Below are positions 1 through 6,165 of a DNA stretch of 12,503 nucleotides, in pieces (positions within the stretch are counted from its first letter, which is position 1; every line of letters begins with the position of its first letter). The stretch spans positions 1-12,503 of the forward strand of contig DPHB01000036.1 in the NCBI GenBank assembly GCA_003521845.1. The letters are read 5' to 3'. The stretch comes from Oceanospirillaceae bacterium. Lineage in GTDB: Bacteria > Pseudomonadota > Gammaproteobacteria > Pseudomonadales > Balneatricaceae. Made by a program: the position numbers and the translations under genes. Below the pieces are notes generated by a model that had not been told where the DNA came from, made no database searches, and saw only the letters and a list, made by a program, of their open reading frames with translations.

Positions 1-513
1 GCGGCATGTTCATCGGTGGCATGTTGGCAAAAGAAAGTACGTGTGATGTCGGCACTGTAGCCTTGGTAGTACGCACCAAAGTCGATAAGTAATGGGGCAC
101 CGGCTTGCAGTTGGTAATCACCAGCATGACCGTGGGGGTTGGCGGCATTTCCGCCGGTAAGTACTATGGGCTCAAAGGCAAAGCCGTCGGTACCATTAGC
201 CAACATGCGCGTCTTTAGCTGGTTAAGGATGTGCTTTTCACTCATGCCTGCGGTGATGTCGGCTAAGGTTTCTTGCAAGGATACTTCGCTGATGGCATTG
301 CCTCCTGTCACATTAATTGCTCCAGAGCAGGCATGATAGCGAAGGTGCCACCTGCTTGAGTAACAAAAAGTAGCGTTGGGCGTTCCATCAAATGGAAGTT
401 GAGGCGGTAAGATAATAGAAGTTAGGCCCTGGAATAACGACGGCAGTAGAGAGCTTGTGTGCCACTAAAAGTTGGCTAAGCCGTTGGCGACGTTGGTGAA
501 AAATGTTGCTCAT
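1..513 (-). pseudogene. Broken M24-family metallopeptidase (Xaa-Pro aminopeptidase/dipeptidase-like), 5' part; continues beyond the left edge
   Basis: Reading leftward from the ATG at 511-513, the N-terminal domain opens with MSNIFHQRRQRLSQLLVAHK and reaches FYYLT near 406. A single missing base near 401-406 (GCC where GGCC would restore the frame) then sends translation to a TGA at 388-390. The next frame resumes as LNFHLMERPTLLFVTQAGG and MPALEQL, then meets a TGA near 311. A third frame from about 295 to the left edge gives a clear M24 pita-bread domain. That domain includes SEVSLQETLADI, NPHGHAGD (codons at 132-134 and 125-127 for the two His) and DFGAYYQGYSADITRTFF, whose two Asp codons (81-83 and 48-50) are the family's metal ligands. 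About 75-80 residues expected between the N-terminal and catalytic domains are missing, so this is more than one sequencing error. M24 enzymes of this type cleave Xaa-Pro bonds in cytoplasmic peptide turnover, a role shared with the divergent pip. A full-length product is not expected. Confidence 0.82.
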
Positions 514-529
514 GGAACTGGCCCGCCTG

Positions 530-549
530 TATTCTAAGTTGTTAGAATA
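530..549. promoter_or_regulatory. Perfect 8-bp inverted repeat in a divergent intergenic region
   Basis: TATTCTAA, a GTTG spacer and TTAGAATA form a perfect dyad (530-537 and 542-549). It lies in the 99-base gap between the start of the broken peptidase gene (513) and pip (613). The arms are AT-rich and no T-run follows on either strand, so a terminator is unlikely. An operator, or overlapping -10 elements of divergent promoters, fits the position. No regulator gene is nearby and no firm -35/-10 pair was found, so the role is inferred. Confidence 0.35.
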
Positions 550-601
550 TATTGGCCTGCGTAAATTGATGGTAGCATGGGGCTTAAACAGCGCCAATGC
601 G

Positions 602-606
602 AAAGG
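602..606 (+). promoter_or_regulatory. Ribosome binding site that fixes the pip start
   Basis: AAAGG sits 6 bases before the ATG at 613. The upstream in-frame ATG at 577 would add 12 residues (starting MGLKQRQ) that do not look like the N-terminus of this family, so 613 is preferred. Confidence 0.6.
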
Positions 607-612
607 CTAGTT

Positions 613-1566
613 ATGCAATCTTTGTACCCTGAATTACATCCATACCGTGACTTTTATTTTCCAGTTGGTGGTGGTCATGAGTTGTACGTAGAACTTAGTG
701 GTAATCCTAACGGCATGCCGGTGTTGGTTGTGCATGGTGGTCCTGGCGGCGGCTGTAGTCCTATTACACGCCGCTTTTTTGATGCCAACCACTATCACAT
801 TATTATGGTAGACCAGCGTGGTGCTGGCAGGTCCAAGCCCCACGCTAGTTTGGAATACAACACCACTGATTTCTTGATAGCCGACTTTGAGTTACTGCGC
901 CAACATCTAGACATAGAAAGCTGGATGTTATTTGGTGGTTCTTGGGGCTCCACCTTGTCGCTATTGTATGCCCAAGCTTACCCCGAACATGTCAGTGCTA
1001 TGATCCTACGTGGCATCTTCCTAGGCAGGCATGAGGACATGGCGTGGTTGTTTGAAGCTGGCGGTGCCAGCCGAGTATTTGCTGACTATTGGCAAAATTA
1101 TATTGCCAAAGTGCCGCTTGAACAGCACGATAAAATAGTGGACTACTACTATCAGGCCTTAACCGGTGACAATGATTTGCAAAGAGCCTCAGCTGCTAAG
1201 GCATGGGCTATGTGGGAAGCCAAGATATCGACTCTAGAACCACAGGTATTCAATCTGGATTCGGCAGCGGATTTGCATGATGCCTTGGCTATCTCGCGTA
1301 TAGAGTGCCACTATGCCAAGTACAACTGCTTTTTGTCTGACAATCAAATTCTCAATAACATGTCTTCAATCACTCATATCCCAGGCATTATCGTGCACGG
1401 TCGCTACGACATGGTTTGTCCCATGGAGCAGGCCAAACTCTTACATGATCAATGGTCTGCAAGTGAGTTGCATATAGTGCGTGATGCGGGGCATAGCCAG
1501 ATGGAGCCTAGTATTGTGGATAATTTGGTTAAAGCAACGCGTGTTTTTGCCCAGCAAATTGCTTAA
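613..1566 (+). CDS. pip: Prolyl iminopeptidase (peptidase family S33)
   Basis: Cytoplasmic alpha/beta-hydrolase that removes N-terminal proline from peptides. The product is 317 residues, the usual size for the bacterial monomeric enzyme. Visible landmarks, numbered from the chosen start, are the oxyanion-hole loop HGGPGGG (41-47), the nucleophile elbow GGSWGS with Ser110, the acid Asp266 in GRYDMVCP and the base His294 in DAGHS. Glu202 (MWEAK) and Glu231 (RIECHY) match the two glutamates that bind the substrate amino group in the Serratia enzyme. The whole lid region is present, so the enzyme should be active. The start at 613 is chosen for its ribosome binding site and because homologues begin close to the LYPEL segment. 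dtd follows after 38 bases on the same strand, which suggests co-transcription. The neighbouring broken M24 gene may once have been a second proline-specific peptidase here. Confidence 0.95.
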   Translation: MQSLYPELHPYRDFYFPVGGGHELYVELSGNPNGMPVLVVHGGPGGGCSPITRRFFDANHYHIIMVDQRGAGRSKPHASLEYNTTDFLIADFELLRQHLDIESWMLFGGSWGSTLSLLYAQAYPEHVSAMILRGIFLGRHEDMAWLFEAGGASRVFADYWQNYIAKVPLEQHDKIVDYYYQALTGDNDLQRASAAKAWAMWEAKISTLEPQVFNLDSAADLHDALAISRIECHYAKYNCFLSDNQILNNMSSITHIPGIIVHGRYDMVCPMEQAKLLHDQWSASELHIVRDAGHSQMEPSIVDNLVKATRVFAQQIA

Positions 1567-1604
1567 TATTTCTATTTTGTCTATACAAAGATATTGATTC
1601 ATTT

Positions 1605-2039
1605 ATGAAAGCCCTAATCCAACGCGTTTCCCAAGCCAAAGTCGAAGTCGATAATCAAGTCATAGGCCAAATTGGCCCAGGCCTACTGGTGTTATTGGGT
1701 GTAGATAGAGAAGACGATCAAGCCAAAGCCGATCAGTTGCTGCACAAGGTGCTGCATTACCGTATTTTTAGCGATGCTGAAGGCAAGATGAATTTGAATG
1801 TGCAGCAGGCTGGCGGCAGCTTGTTGGTGGTGAGTCAGTTTACCTTGTCGGCGTCCACTAAGAAGGGCATGCGGCCTAGCTTTACCAGTGCTGGCTCGCC
1901 AGGGTTGGCAAAGGAACTATATGAGTACTTTTCTGCTCAAGCAGGTGCAGTTGTGCCTGTGCAAAATGGGCAGTTTGCGGCGGATATGCAGGTGAGCTTG
2001 ACTAACGATGGCCCTGTGACTTTTATGTTAGAAGTCTAG
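1605..2039 (+). CDS. dtd: D-aminoacyl-tRNA deacylase
   Basis: Housekeeping proofreading enzyme that hydrolyses D-aminoacyl-tRNA (and glycine mischarged on tRNA-Ala) in the cytoplasm. It recycles tRNA and keeps D-residues out of proteins. At 144 residues it is full length (the E. coli protein is 145). The start MKALIQRVSQAKV is the family's usual N-terminus. The substrate-pocket motif SQFTL occupies residues 77-81, with Thr80 at the canonical position. The chiral-selectivity Gly-cisPro motif is Gly136-Pro137 in TNDGPVTF. No strong Shine-Dalgarno precedes the ATG, which fits translation coupled to pip only 38 bases upstream. The stop codon overlaps that of the convergent psiE-like gene. Confidence 0.96.
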   Translation: MKALIQRVSQAKVEVDNQVIGQIGPGLLVLLGVDREDDQAKADQLLHKVLHYRIFSDAEGKMNLNVQQAGGSLLVVSQFTLSASTKKGMRPSFTSAGSPGLAKELYEYFSAQAGAVVPVQNGQFAADMQVSLTNDGPVTFMLEV

Positions 2040-2476
2040 CTGGGTTTCTCATCTGCACTATGGCGGTCTTCAGGTCGGCCAAATTTGTGGGCCGTATAGC
2101 TTAGTAACCATAGGGCGCCACTGAGTAACACTATGGCCGCCGAAATGCTCAGCAATAGGTACAGATGGAAGTCATCGGAGACTTTTTGCACATCAATGAC
2201 TAGGTGGCGTGATAGGGCTGTGATAGCAATGATGATTAAGAACTGCACAGGCAGACGCTGGGTTTTGAAGTAGATGCCAATCATGGCGCCCAATTCTAGG
2301 TAGATAAATAGCAATAAAATGTCTTTGAGGGCGGCGTAGCCCTTGTCCATCATGTGCATGTATTCGTAGATGGCTGACCAGACCACCGTGCCACCGATAG
2401 CAAACAGTGCTAGATAATGGAAACTGTCGACCATGAGGGTGCCGAATTTTTCTATTTTGTCTGAGCGCTTTTGCAT
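2036..2476 (-). CDS. psiE: PsiE-family (phosphate-starvation-inducible E) inner-membrane protein
   Basis: Small integral membrane protein of 146 residues with four predicted helices at about 18-38, 51-71, 77-95 and 105-127. The family signature lies across helices 2-3: YLELGAMIGIYF, then QRLPVQFLIIIAITALSR and a following HLVIDV. The family is named for phosphate-starvation induction in E. coli, but its molecular function is unknown. The C-terminal 20 residues are charged and hydrophilic. The start at 2476 is chosen because AAGGTG on the minus strand lies 5 bases upstream and because residues before it would fall inside the hairpin and the preceding gene. It is convergent with dtd and sits 73 bases downstream of the metallohydrolase gene, with a terminator-like hairpin between. 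No PHO box was recognised, so phosphate control is not shown here. Confidence 0.85.
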   Translation of the reverse strand: MQKRSDKIEKFGTLMVDSFHYLALFAIGGTVVWSAIYEYMHMMDKGYAALKDILLLFIYLELGAMIGIYFKTQRLPVQFLIIIAITALSRHLVIDVQKVSDDFHLYLLLSISAAIVLLSGALWLLSYTAHKFGRPEDRHSADEKPS

Positions 2477-2481
2477 GGTGC

Positions 2482-2487
2482 CACCTT
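2482..2487 (-). promoter_or_regulatory. Ribosome binding site that fixes the psiE start
   Basis: On the minus strand AAGGTG lies 5 bases before the ATG at 2474-2476. It separates the true start from an in-frame upstream start at 2587, which is inside the neighbouring gene. Confidence 0.6.
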
Positions 2488-2496
2488 GGAGTTGGT

Positions 2497-2529
2497 AAAC
2501 AAAAGGGGTCAGGCCTGAGGTCTGACCCC
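2497..2529 (-). terminator. Rho-independent terminator-like hairpin after the metallohydrolase gene
   Basis: On the minus strand an 11-bp stem (one G.U wobble) is formed by 2505-2515 and 2519-2529 with a 3-base loop. The outer arms are GGGGTCAG and CTGACCCC. It is followed directly by TTTTGTTT (2504-2497). It starts 20 bases after the stop of the metallohydrolase gene and ends before the psiE ribosome binding site. This is the right place and shape for an intrinsic terminator that insulates psiE. The near-perfect GGGGTCAG palindrome could also be a dispersed palindromic repeat used as a terminator. Confidence 0.6.
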
Positions 2530-2549
2530 GATGAAGCGGTAAGGGCGTA

Positions 2550-3485
2550 TTATTCCCATTCCATTTGTTCAAATACGCGCAAGGCATTGCCTGGGGAAAT
2601 GCTGTCGTAGTTGACTAGGTGGGCAAATTTGGACTGGTCTACTTGACGAATGTCAGTTAGTTCGCCACCGTCATCAATCAGTGCGCCGACGCCTGCGCGT
2701 AGGTGTACTAGGTAGTCGTAGCTTTGTGCCGTAAGCGTTGGGATGTCACTAGGGTGGCCGTGGCCTGGTACTAGGTACTTGCTGTCGTCGGCGGTCATGG
2801 CTTGAAAAACTTCTACCCAAGATGCGCTATCAGAAACGCCGTTGACCCCTAGCATGCGTTCACCGTAAGCAATATCACCGGTAAAGGTCACGCTATGTTG
2901 TGGCAAGGTGATCCATGCGTCACCTGGGGTGTGGGCGGCACCACGGTGGTGAATTTCGAAGATTATACCGCCAATATCAAGGGTTAGGTCGTCGGCAAAG
3001 GTTTGGCTAGCAGTCACCGGCTCGAGGCCCGCTAGTGGATCTTTGCCAAGCACGTTAGTAAGGTTGCCGATCTGGTCGCCAGCACGTTCTTCTTGGTCTG
3101 CTACGGCGGCCTCACTGGCAATAATAGTGGCGCCTAGCGAGGCAAAGTAGGCATTACCCAGCCAGCGATGGTCTTGGCCGCCGGAGTTGATCACATGGCT
3201 GATAGGCAGGTCTGTAATGGTACGCACTTGCTTTTCGATAGCTTGCGCGGCGAGGGTGCCGGCACCAGAGTCGACCAGTACTACGCTGTCTTGAGTAAGG
3301 ATCACGCCAAAGGTGGCGTTGTTGCCTAGGTTGCTGGCGCTGCGGTTGCTCAGCTCCCCCACAATAGCGTGAGCAGGGCCTGTGACATGCACGGTTTTAA
3401 TCGCGCCAGCAAAACTCATGGTTGCGGCTAAGGTTGTGATAACGAATGTAAGTAAGCGACTAAGACGAAACGATAGGCAGTACAC
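2550..3485 (-). CDS. Exported metallo-beta-lactamase-fold hydrolase with a degenerate HxHxDH motif
   Basis: A 311-residue protein of the metallo-beta-lactamase superfamily, most like the exported SoxH-type or quinoprotein-associated Zn-hydrolase-like members. Residues 1-26 look like a Sec signal peptide: basic n-region with Arg7 and Arg10, hydrophobic 11-23, likely cleavage after SFA. A periplasmic location is therefore expected. Fold landmarks in order are VVLVDSGAG (68-76), the metal loop NSGGQDHRWLGNAYF (100-114), HTPGDAW (185-191, His185), FTGD (201-204, Asp204) and VPGHGHP (239-245, His242). The first two histidines of HxHxDH are replaced by Ser101 and Gly103, while Asp105 and His106 remain. 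The substrate is unknown. The start is GTG at 3485, preceded by AGAG and a good promoter; the next in-frame Met (23) would delete the signal peptide. The gene stands between uvrD and psiE in the same direction, bounded by repeats on both sides, so it is probably its own transcription unit. Confidence 0.8.
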   Translation of the reverse strand: MYCLSFRLSRLLTFVITTLAATMSFAGAIKTVHVTGPAHAIVGELSNRSASNLGNNATFGVILTQDSVVLVDSGAGTLAAQAIEKQVRTITDLPISHVINSGGQDHRWLGNAYFASLGATIIASEAAVADQEERAGDQIGNLTNVLGKDPLAGLEPVTASQTFADDLTLDIGGIIFEIHHRGAAHTPGDAWITLPQHSVTFTGDIAYGERMLGVNGVSDSASWVEVFQAMTADDSKYLVPGHGHPSDIPTLTAQSYDYLVHLRAGVGALIDDGGELTDIRQVDQSKFAHLVNYDSISPGNALRVFEQMEWE

Positions 3486-3517
3486 GAGTATATCTCTTTA
3501 TGTTCTATGTAAATTCC

Positions 3518-3546
3518 ATAATAGAATATGAGGCTGAAATAGGCAA
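3518..3546 (-). promoter_or_regulatory. Sigma-70-type promoter for the metallohydrolase gene
   Basis: On the minus strand TTGCCT (3546-3541, 4 of 6 to consensus) is followed after exactly 17 bases by TATTAT (3523-3518, 5 of 6). Transcription would begin near 3511, about 25 bases before the GTG start at 3485. Spacing and position both fit well. Confidence 0.6.
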
Positions 3547-3585
3547 GAAATACGCGAGATAGTGTTAGCTGGGTTATTGAGTTAA

Positions 3586-3661
3586 GGGACAGGCTCTTTT
3601 GCTTCGCAAATGAAGCCAGTCCCCTTAAGTTCGCTGCGCGGGTAAGAAGAGCCAGTCCCCT
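3586..3661. repeat. REP-like palindromic repeat cluster; possible uvrD terminator
   Basis: GGGACAGGCTCTT (3586-3598) and AAGAGCCAGTCCC (3647-3659) are inverted copies with one mismatch over 13 bp. Between them lies a direct repeat of the right arm: AGCCAGTCCCCT at 3614-3625 is repeated exactly at 3650-3661. A small inner hairpin GCTTC/GAAGC (3601-3605 and 3612-3616) is also present. This nested arrangement in a gap between genes is typical of REP elements or pairs of them. It starts 9 bases past the uvrD stop codon and can form a large stem there, so it may also protect or end that transcript. No REP-associated transposase gene is in the window. Confidence 0.6.
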
Positions 3662-3670
3662 AGGTGCCTG

Positions 3671-5893
3671 CTAGAGTGATTCTAATTTGGCATAAGCCAA
3701 GACTAGCCACTTGCTGCCTTCGCTTTCAAAGTTCACCTGCACGCGGGCTTGCGGCCCTGCGCCTTCGGCATTGACCACAGTACCTATGCCAAACATGGGG
3801 TGGCGCACCAGTTGCCCTAGGGCGATGGCTGGCGTTTCTAGTTCATGATGGCGGCCCCAGCGGTCGAAGGTGGGTTGGGGTTGGCGTGCCGTAACAGGGC
3901 GGCTGATGCTGGACTTTAAGCGTACTTCTTGCAGTAGTTCATCGGGCAGTTCGCCGATAAAACGCGACGGACGGTTGAAGGTTTCTTGGCCATGTAAGCG
4001 GCGTGTTTCGGCGTAGGTAATATAGAGCTTTTGCATGGCTCGAGTGATGCCTACATAGCAAAGACGGCGTTCTTCTTCTAAGCGGCCGCCTTCTTCTAGG
4101 GACATCTTGTGGGGAAATAAGCCTTCTTCTACACCACCAAGGAACACCAATGGAAATTCTAGGCCTTTCGCTGAGTGCAGGGTCATTAACTGTACGCTGT
4201 CTTCGGATTCATCCGCTTGTTGCTCACCTGCATCTAACGCTGCCTGGTCTAACATGGCACCTAGTGGCGTGCTAGCTTGCGGGTCTAGGTCGCCATCTGG
4301 GTCGTCCGTTTGTTGCACTGGGCTCCAGCCGATGGCAAAGCTCTTGGCGGCACTAACGAGTTCGTTAAGGTTGTCGATACGGGTCTGAGCTTTTTCACCT
4401 TTTTCTTTAAGGTGATGTTGGATCAAGCCCGATTGCTGAATAACGTGATCAACTAGCTCGTGTAGGTGGGCTTCGGCGGTGTCTTCCGCCAAGCGGTTGA
4501 TCAAATTCATAAAGCTATCAACGGCCTTGTAGGCGCGAGTGGTGAGGGTGTTAGCTGCCAAGGTTTGTTGGCAGGCATCCCACATGGAGCAGCCCTCTGC
4601 TCTAGCGTGTTGGCGGATAAGGCTTACGGTAGCTGCGCCAACGCCGCGAGTGGGCACATTGAAAACACGTTCCAGTGCCGCGTCGTCATTGCGGTTATGA
4701 ATCAGGCGCAGGTAAGCCAAAGCATTACGAATCTCTAGGCGATCGTAGAAGCGCTGGCCACCATAGATACGGTAGGGCATGTTGGCGCGAATTAAGGCTT
4801 CTTCTAAGACCCTTGATTGAGCATTTGAACGGTATAAGATGGCACATTCGGCACGCAGTCCGCCGCCCTGCTGCCATTGGTGAATTTGGTCCACGATAAA
4901 GCGTGCTTCGTCCATTTCGTTGAAGGCGGCATACAGAGAAATGGCCTCGCCATCGCTGCCATCGGTCCATAGGTTTTTGCCAAGGCGCCCCGTGTTATTG
5001 CTAATGAGGCCATTAGCGGCATTCAAAATAGTGCCCGTAGAACGGTAGTTTTGTTCTAAGCGCACGGTTTGGGCATCACCAAAGTCCACTTCAAATTGTT
5101 GAATGTTTTCGATTTTTGCACCACGCCAACCATAGATGGACTGGTCGTCGTCACCTACGGCCATGACCTTGGCACTTTGGCCCGCCAGTACGCGCAGCCA
5201 GGCATACTGGATGGTGTTGGTGTCCTGGAATTCGTCCACAAGGATGTGCTTAAAGCGGCCTTGGTAATGAGTCAGCAGGGCTGGATTATGTAGCCAAAGT
5301 TCGTGGCAGCGTAGTAACAGTTCGCCAAAGTCCACTAGTCCTGCGCGTTCACAGGCTTGGTGGTAAGCGGCATACACATTAACTTGGGTTTGTAGGTGGA
5401 AGTCGCCACTGGTATCGATATGTTGCGGGCGTTGGCCCTCGTCTTTGCAGCCATTTATAAAGCCTTGAAATTGACGCACCGGCCAACGGGCTTCATCAAG
5501 CTGCATTTCTTTGCACAAGCGTTTTAAAAGACTCAGCTGGTCATCGCTGTCGATGATTTGAAATTGTTGTTGTAAGCCGGCTTCTTTCCAGTGGCGCCTT
5601 AATAAGCGGTGAGCCAAACTATGGAAGGTGCCTACCCACAGGTGTTCTGTATTCAAAGACAATAGCTCTTCAATACGGCCACGCATTTCACGTGCGGCTT
5701 TATTGGTAAAGGTTACCGCCATGATGGACCAAGGCGACATGCCCATGGCGTCTATTAACCAAGCAATGCGGTGCACCAGTACACGGGTTTTGCCAGAGCC
5801 GGCGCCAGCCAATACCAACAAGTTGGTTTCTGGGGCCGCAACCGCTTCTCGCTGTGCGCCATTGAGGTCATCTAGTAAACGTGAAACATCCAT
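3671..5893 (-). CDS. uvrD: DNA helicase II (UvrD), superfamily 1A
   Basis: ATP-driven 3'-5' DNA helicase of nucleotide excision repair and methyl-directed mismatch repair; it also strips RecA and backtracks RNA polymerase. The protein has 740 residues (E. coli about 720), and its N-terminus MDVSRLLDDLNGAQREAVAA is nearly that of E. coli UvrD. Motifs in order: Q motif at 10-18, Walker A AGAGSGKT (29-36), motif Ia TFTNKAAREM (61-70), motif II DEFQDTN (220-226), motif III GDDDQSIYGWRGA (248-260), motif IV QNYRST (281-286), motif V TLHSAKGLEF (571-580) and motif VI CYVGITRA (612-619). The C-terminal 50 residues (GQLVRHPMFGIGTVV onward) form the Tudor-like RNA-polymerase-binding domain, so the protein is complete. 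It starts at the ATG 5891-5893 with a weak TGGA ribosome site and is divergent from dctP. A LexA-like site lies about 60-75 bases upstream. Confidence 0.98.
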   Translation of the reverse strand: MDVSRLLDDLNGAQREAVAAPETNLLVLAGAGSGKTRVLVHRIAWLIDAMGMSPWSIMAVTFTNKAAREMRGRIEELLSLNTEHLWVGTFHSLAHRLLRRHWKEAGLQQQFQIIDSDDQLSLLKRLCKEMQLDEARWPVRQFQGFINGCKDEGQRPQHIDTSGDFHLQTQVNVYAAYHQACERAGLVDFGELLLRCHELWLHNPALLTHYQGRFKHILVDEFQDTNTIQYAWLRVLAGQSAKVMAVGDDDQSIYGWRGAKIENIQQFEVDFGDAQTVRLEQNYRSTGTILNAANGLISNNTGRLGKNLWTDGSDGEAISLYAAFNEMDEARFIVDQIHQWQQGGGLRAECAILYRSNAQSRVLEEALIRANMPYRIYGGQRFYDRLEIRNALAYLRLIHNRNDDAALERVFNVPTRGVGAATVSLIRQHARAEGCSMWDACQQTLAANTLTTRAYKAVDSFMNLINRLAEDTAEAHLHELVDHVIQQSGLIQHHLKEKGEKAQTRIDNLNELVSAAKSFAIGWSPVQQTDDPDGDLDPQASTPLGAMLDQAALDAGEQQADESEDSVQLMTLHSAKGLEFPLVFLGGVEEGLFPHKMSLEEGGRLEEERRLCYVGITRAMQKLYITYAETRRLHGQETFNRPSRFIGELPDELLQEVRLKSSISRPVTARQPQPTFDRWGRHHELETPAIALGQLVRHPMFGIGTVVNAEGAGPQARVQVNFESEGSKWLVLAYAKLESL

Positions 5894-5951
5894 CTATTTA
5901 TCCAGTTATAATTTTTAGAGCTTGATTAAAAACAGTTTATTGCCAATTAGT

Positions 5952-5967
5952 CTGACCAAATACCCAG
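5952..5967. promoter_or_regulatory. Possible LexA (SOS) box upstream of uvrD
   Basis: CTGACCAAATACCCAG has the CTG-N10-CAG frame of a LexA site. It shares 12 of 16 bases with the E. coli uvrD SOS box (CTGTATATATACCCAG as I remember it), including the whole ATACCCAG half. It lies 58 bases before the uvrD ATG. The left half lacks the CTGT/TATA character of strong sites, and chance CTG-N10-CAG matches are common, so this is tentative. Confidence 0.3.
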
Positions 5968-6027
5968 TCATTGGCTTGCCACTTTTAGACTAAGGGAGTA
6001 TGTTATTGTCTGCTTTATGTTTCAGGC

Positions 6028-6087
6028 AGTGAAATTTTTTTCGTAAATCAAGTGCGTTATTGTACTGGTTTGGACGAAAATTTCACT
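6028..6087. promoter_or_regulatory. Perfect 11-bp inverted repeat upstream of dctP
   Basis: AGTGAAATTTT (6028-6038) and AAAATTTCACT (6077-6087) are exact inverted copies 38 bases apart. Each is followed inward by a TCG/CGA-like end, with extra Ts in the left arm. The pair lies 78-138 bases before the dctP start. Two identical half-sites about five helical turns apart would suit a regulator that binds two sites or loops DNA. The regulator is unknown and no such gene is in the window. No convincing sigma-70 or sigma-54 promoter could be assigned around it. Confidence 0.35.
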
Positions 6088-6165
6088 AATAAAGCCTACT
6101 TAAGCATGCTCGCTGGTGTGTTTTAGCCAGTTTCGCAAACAACAATAAAATGCGGAGAATAGTAC

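Noticed and set aside
139..336. 65-codon open frame on the plus strand at the left edge
   Set aside because: It is antisense to the M24 pseudogene, whose minus-strand translation shows clear family motifs; the plus-strand product resembles nothing.
2550..3485. Beta-lactamase (antibiotic resistance) annotation
   Set aside because: The fold is shared, but the HxHxDH motif is degraded and the sequence is closer to SoxH-type exported hydrolases; there is no support for lactam hydrolysis.
4107..4388. 93-codon open frame on the plus strand
   Set aside because: Antisense shadow within uvrD helicase motifs, Ser/Cys/Pro-rich and not protein-like.
5903..5940. Sigma-70 promoter for uvrD with TATAAC as -10
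   Set aside because: TATAAC is a good -10, but no acceptable -35 exists at 16-18 bases; the TTGGCA seen upstream is too far away.
6010..6025. Second CTG-N10-CAG (CTGCTTTATGTTTCAG) as a LexA box near dctP
   Set aside because: Only the outer trinucleotides match; the core lacks the TATATATA-like alternation, and a catabolic transporter is not an expected SOS gene.
6112..6127. Sigma-54 -24/-12 promoter before dctP (dct-type operons are often sigma-54 dependent)
   Set aside because: The GG and GC dinucleotides in TGGTGTGTTTTAGC are separated by 9 bases, not 10, and the TGGCAC element is absent.
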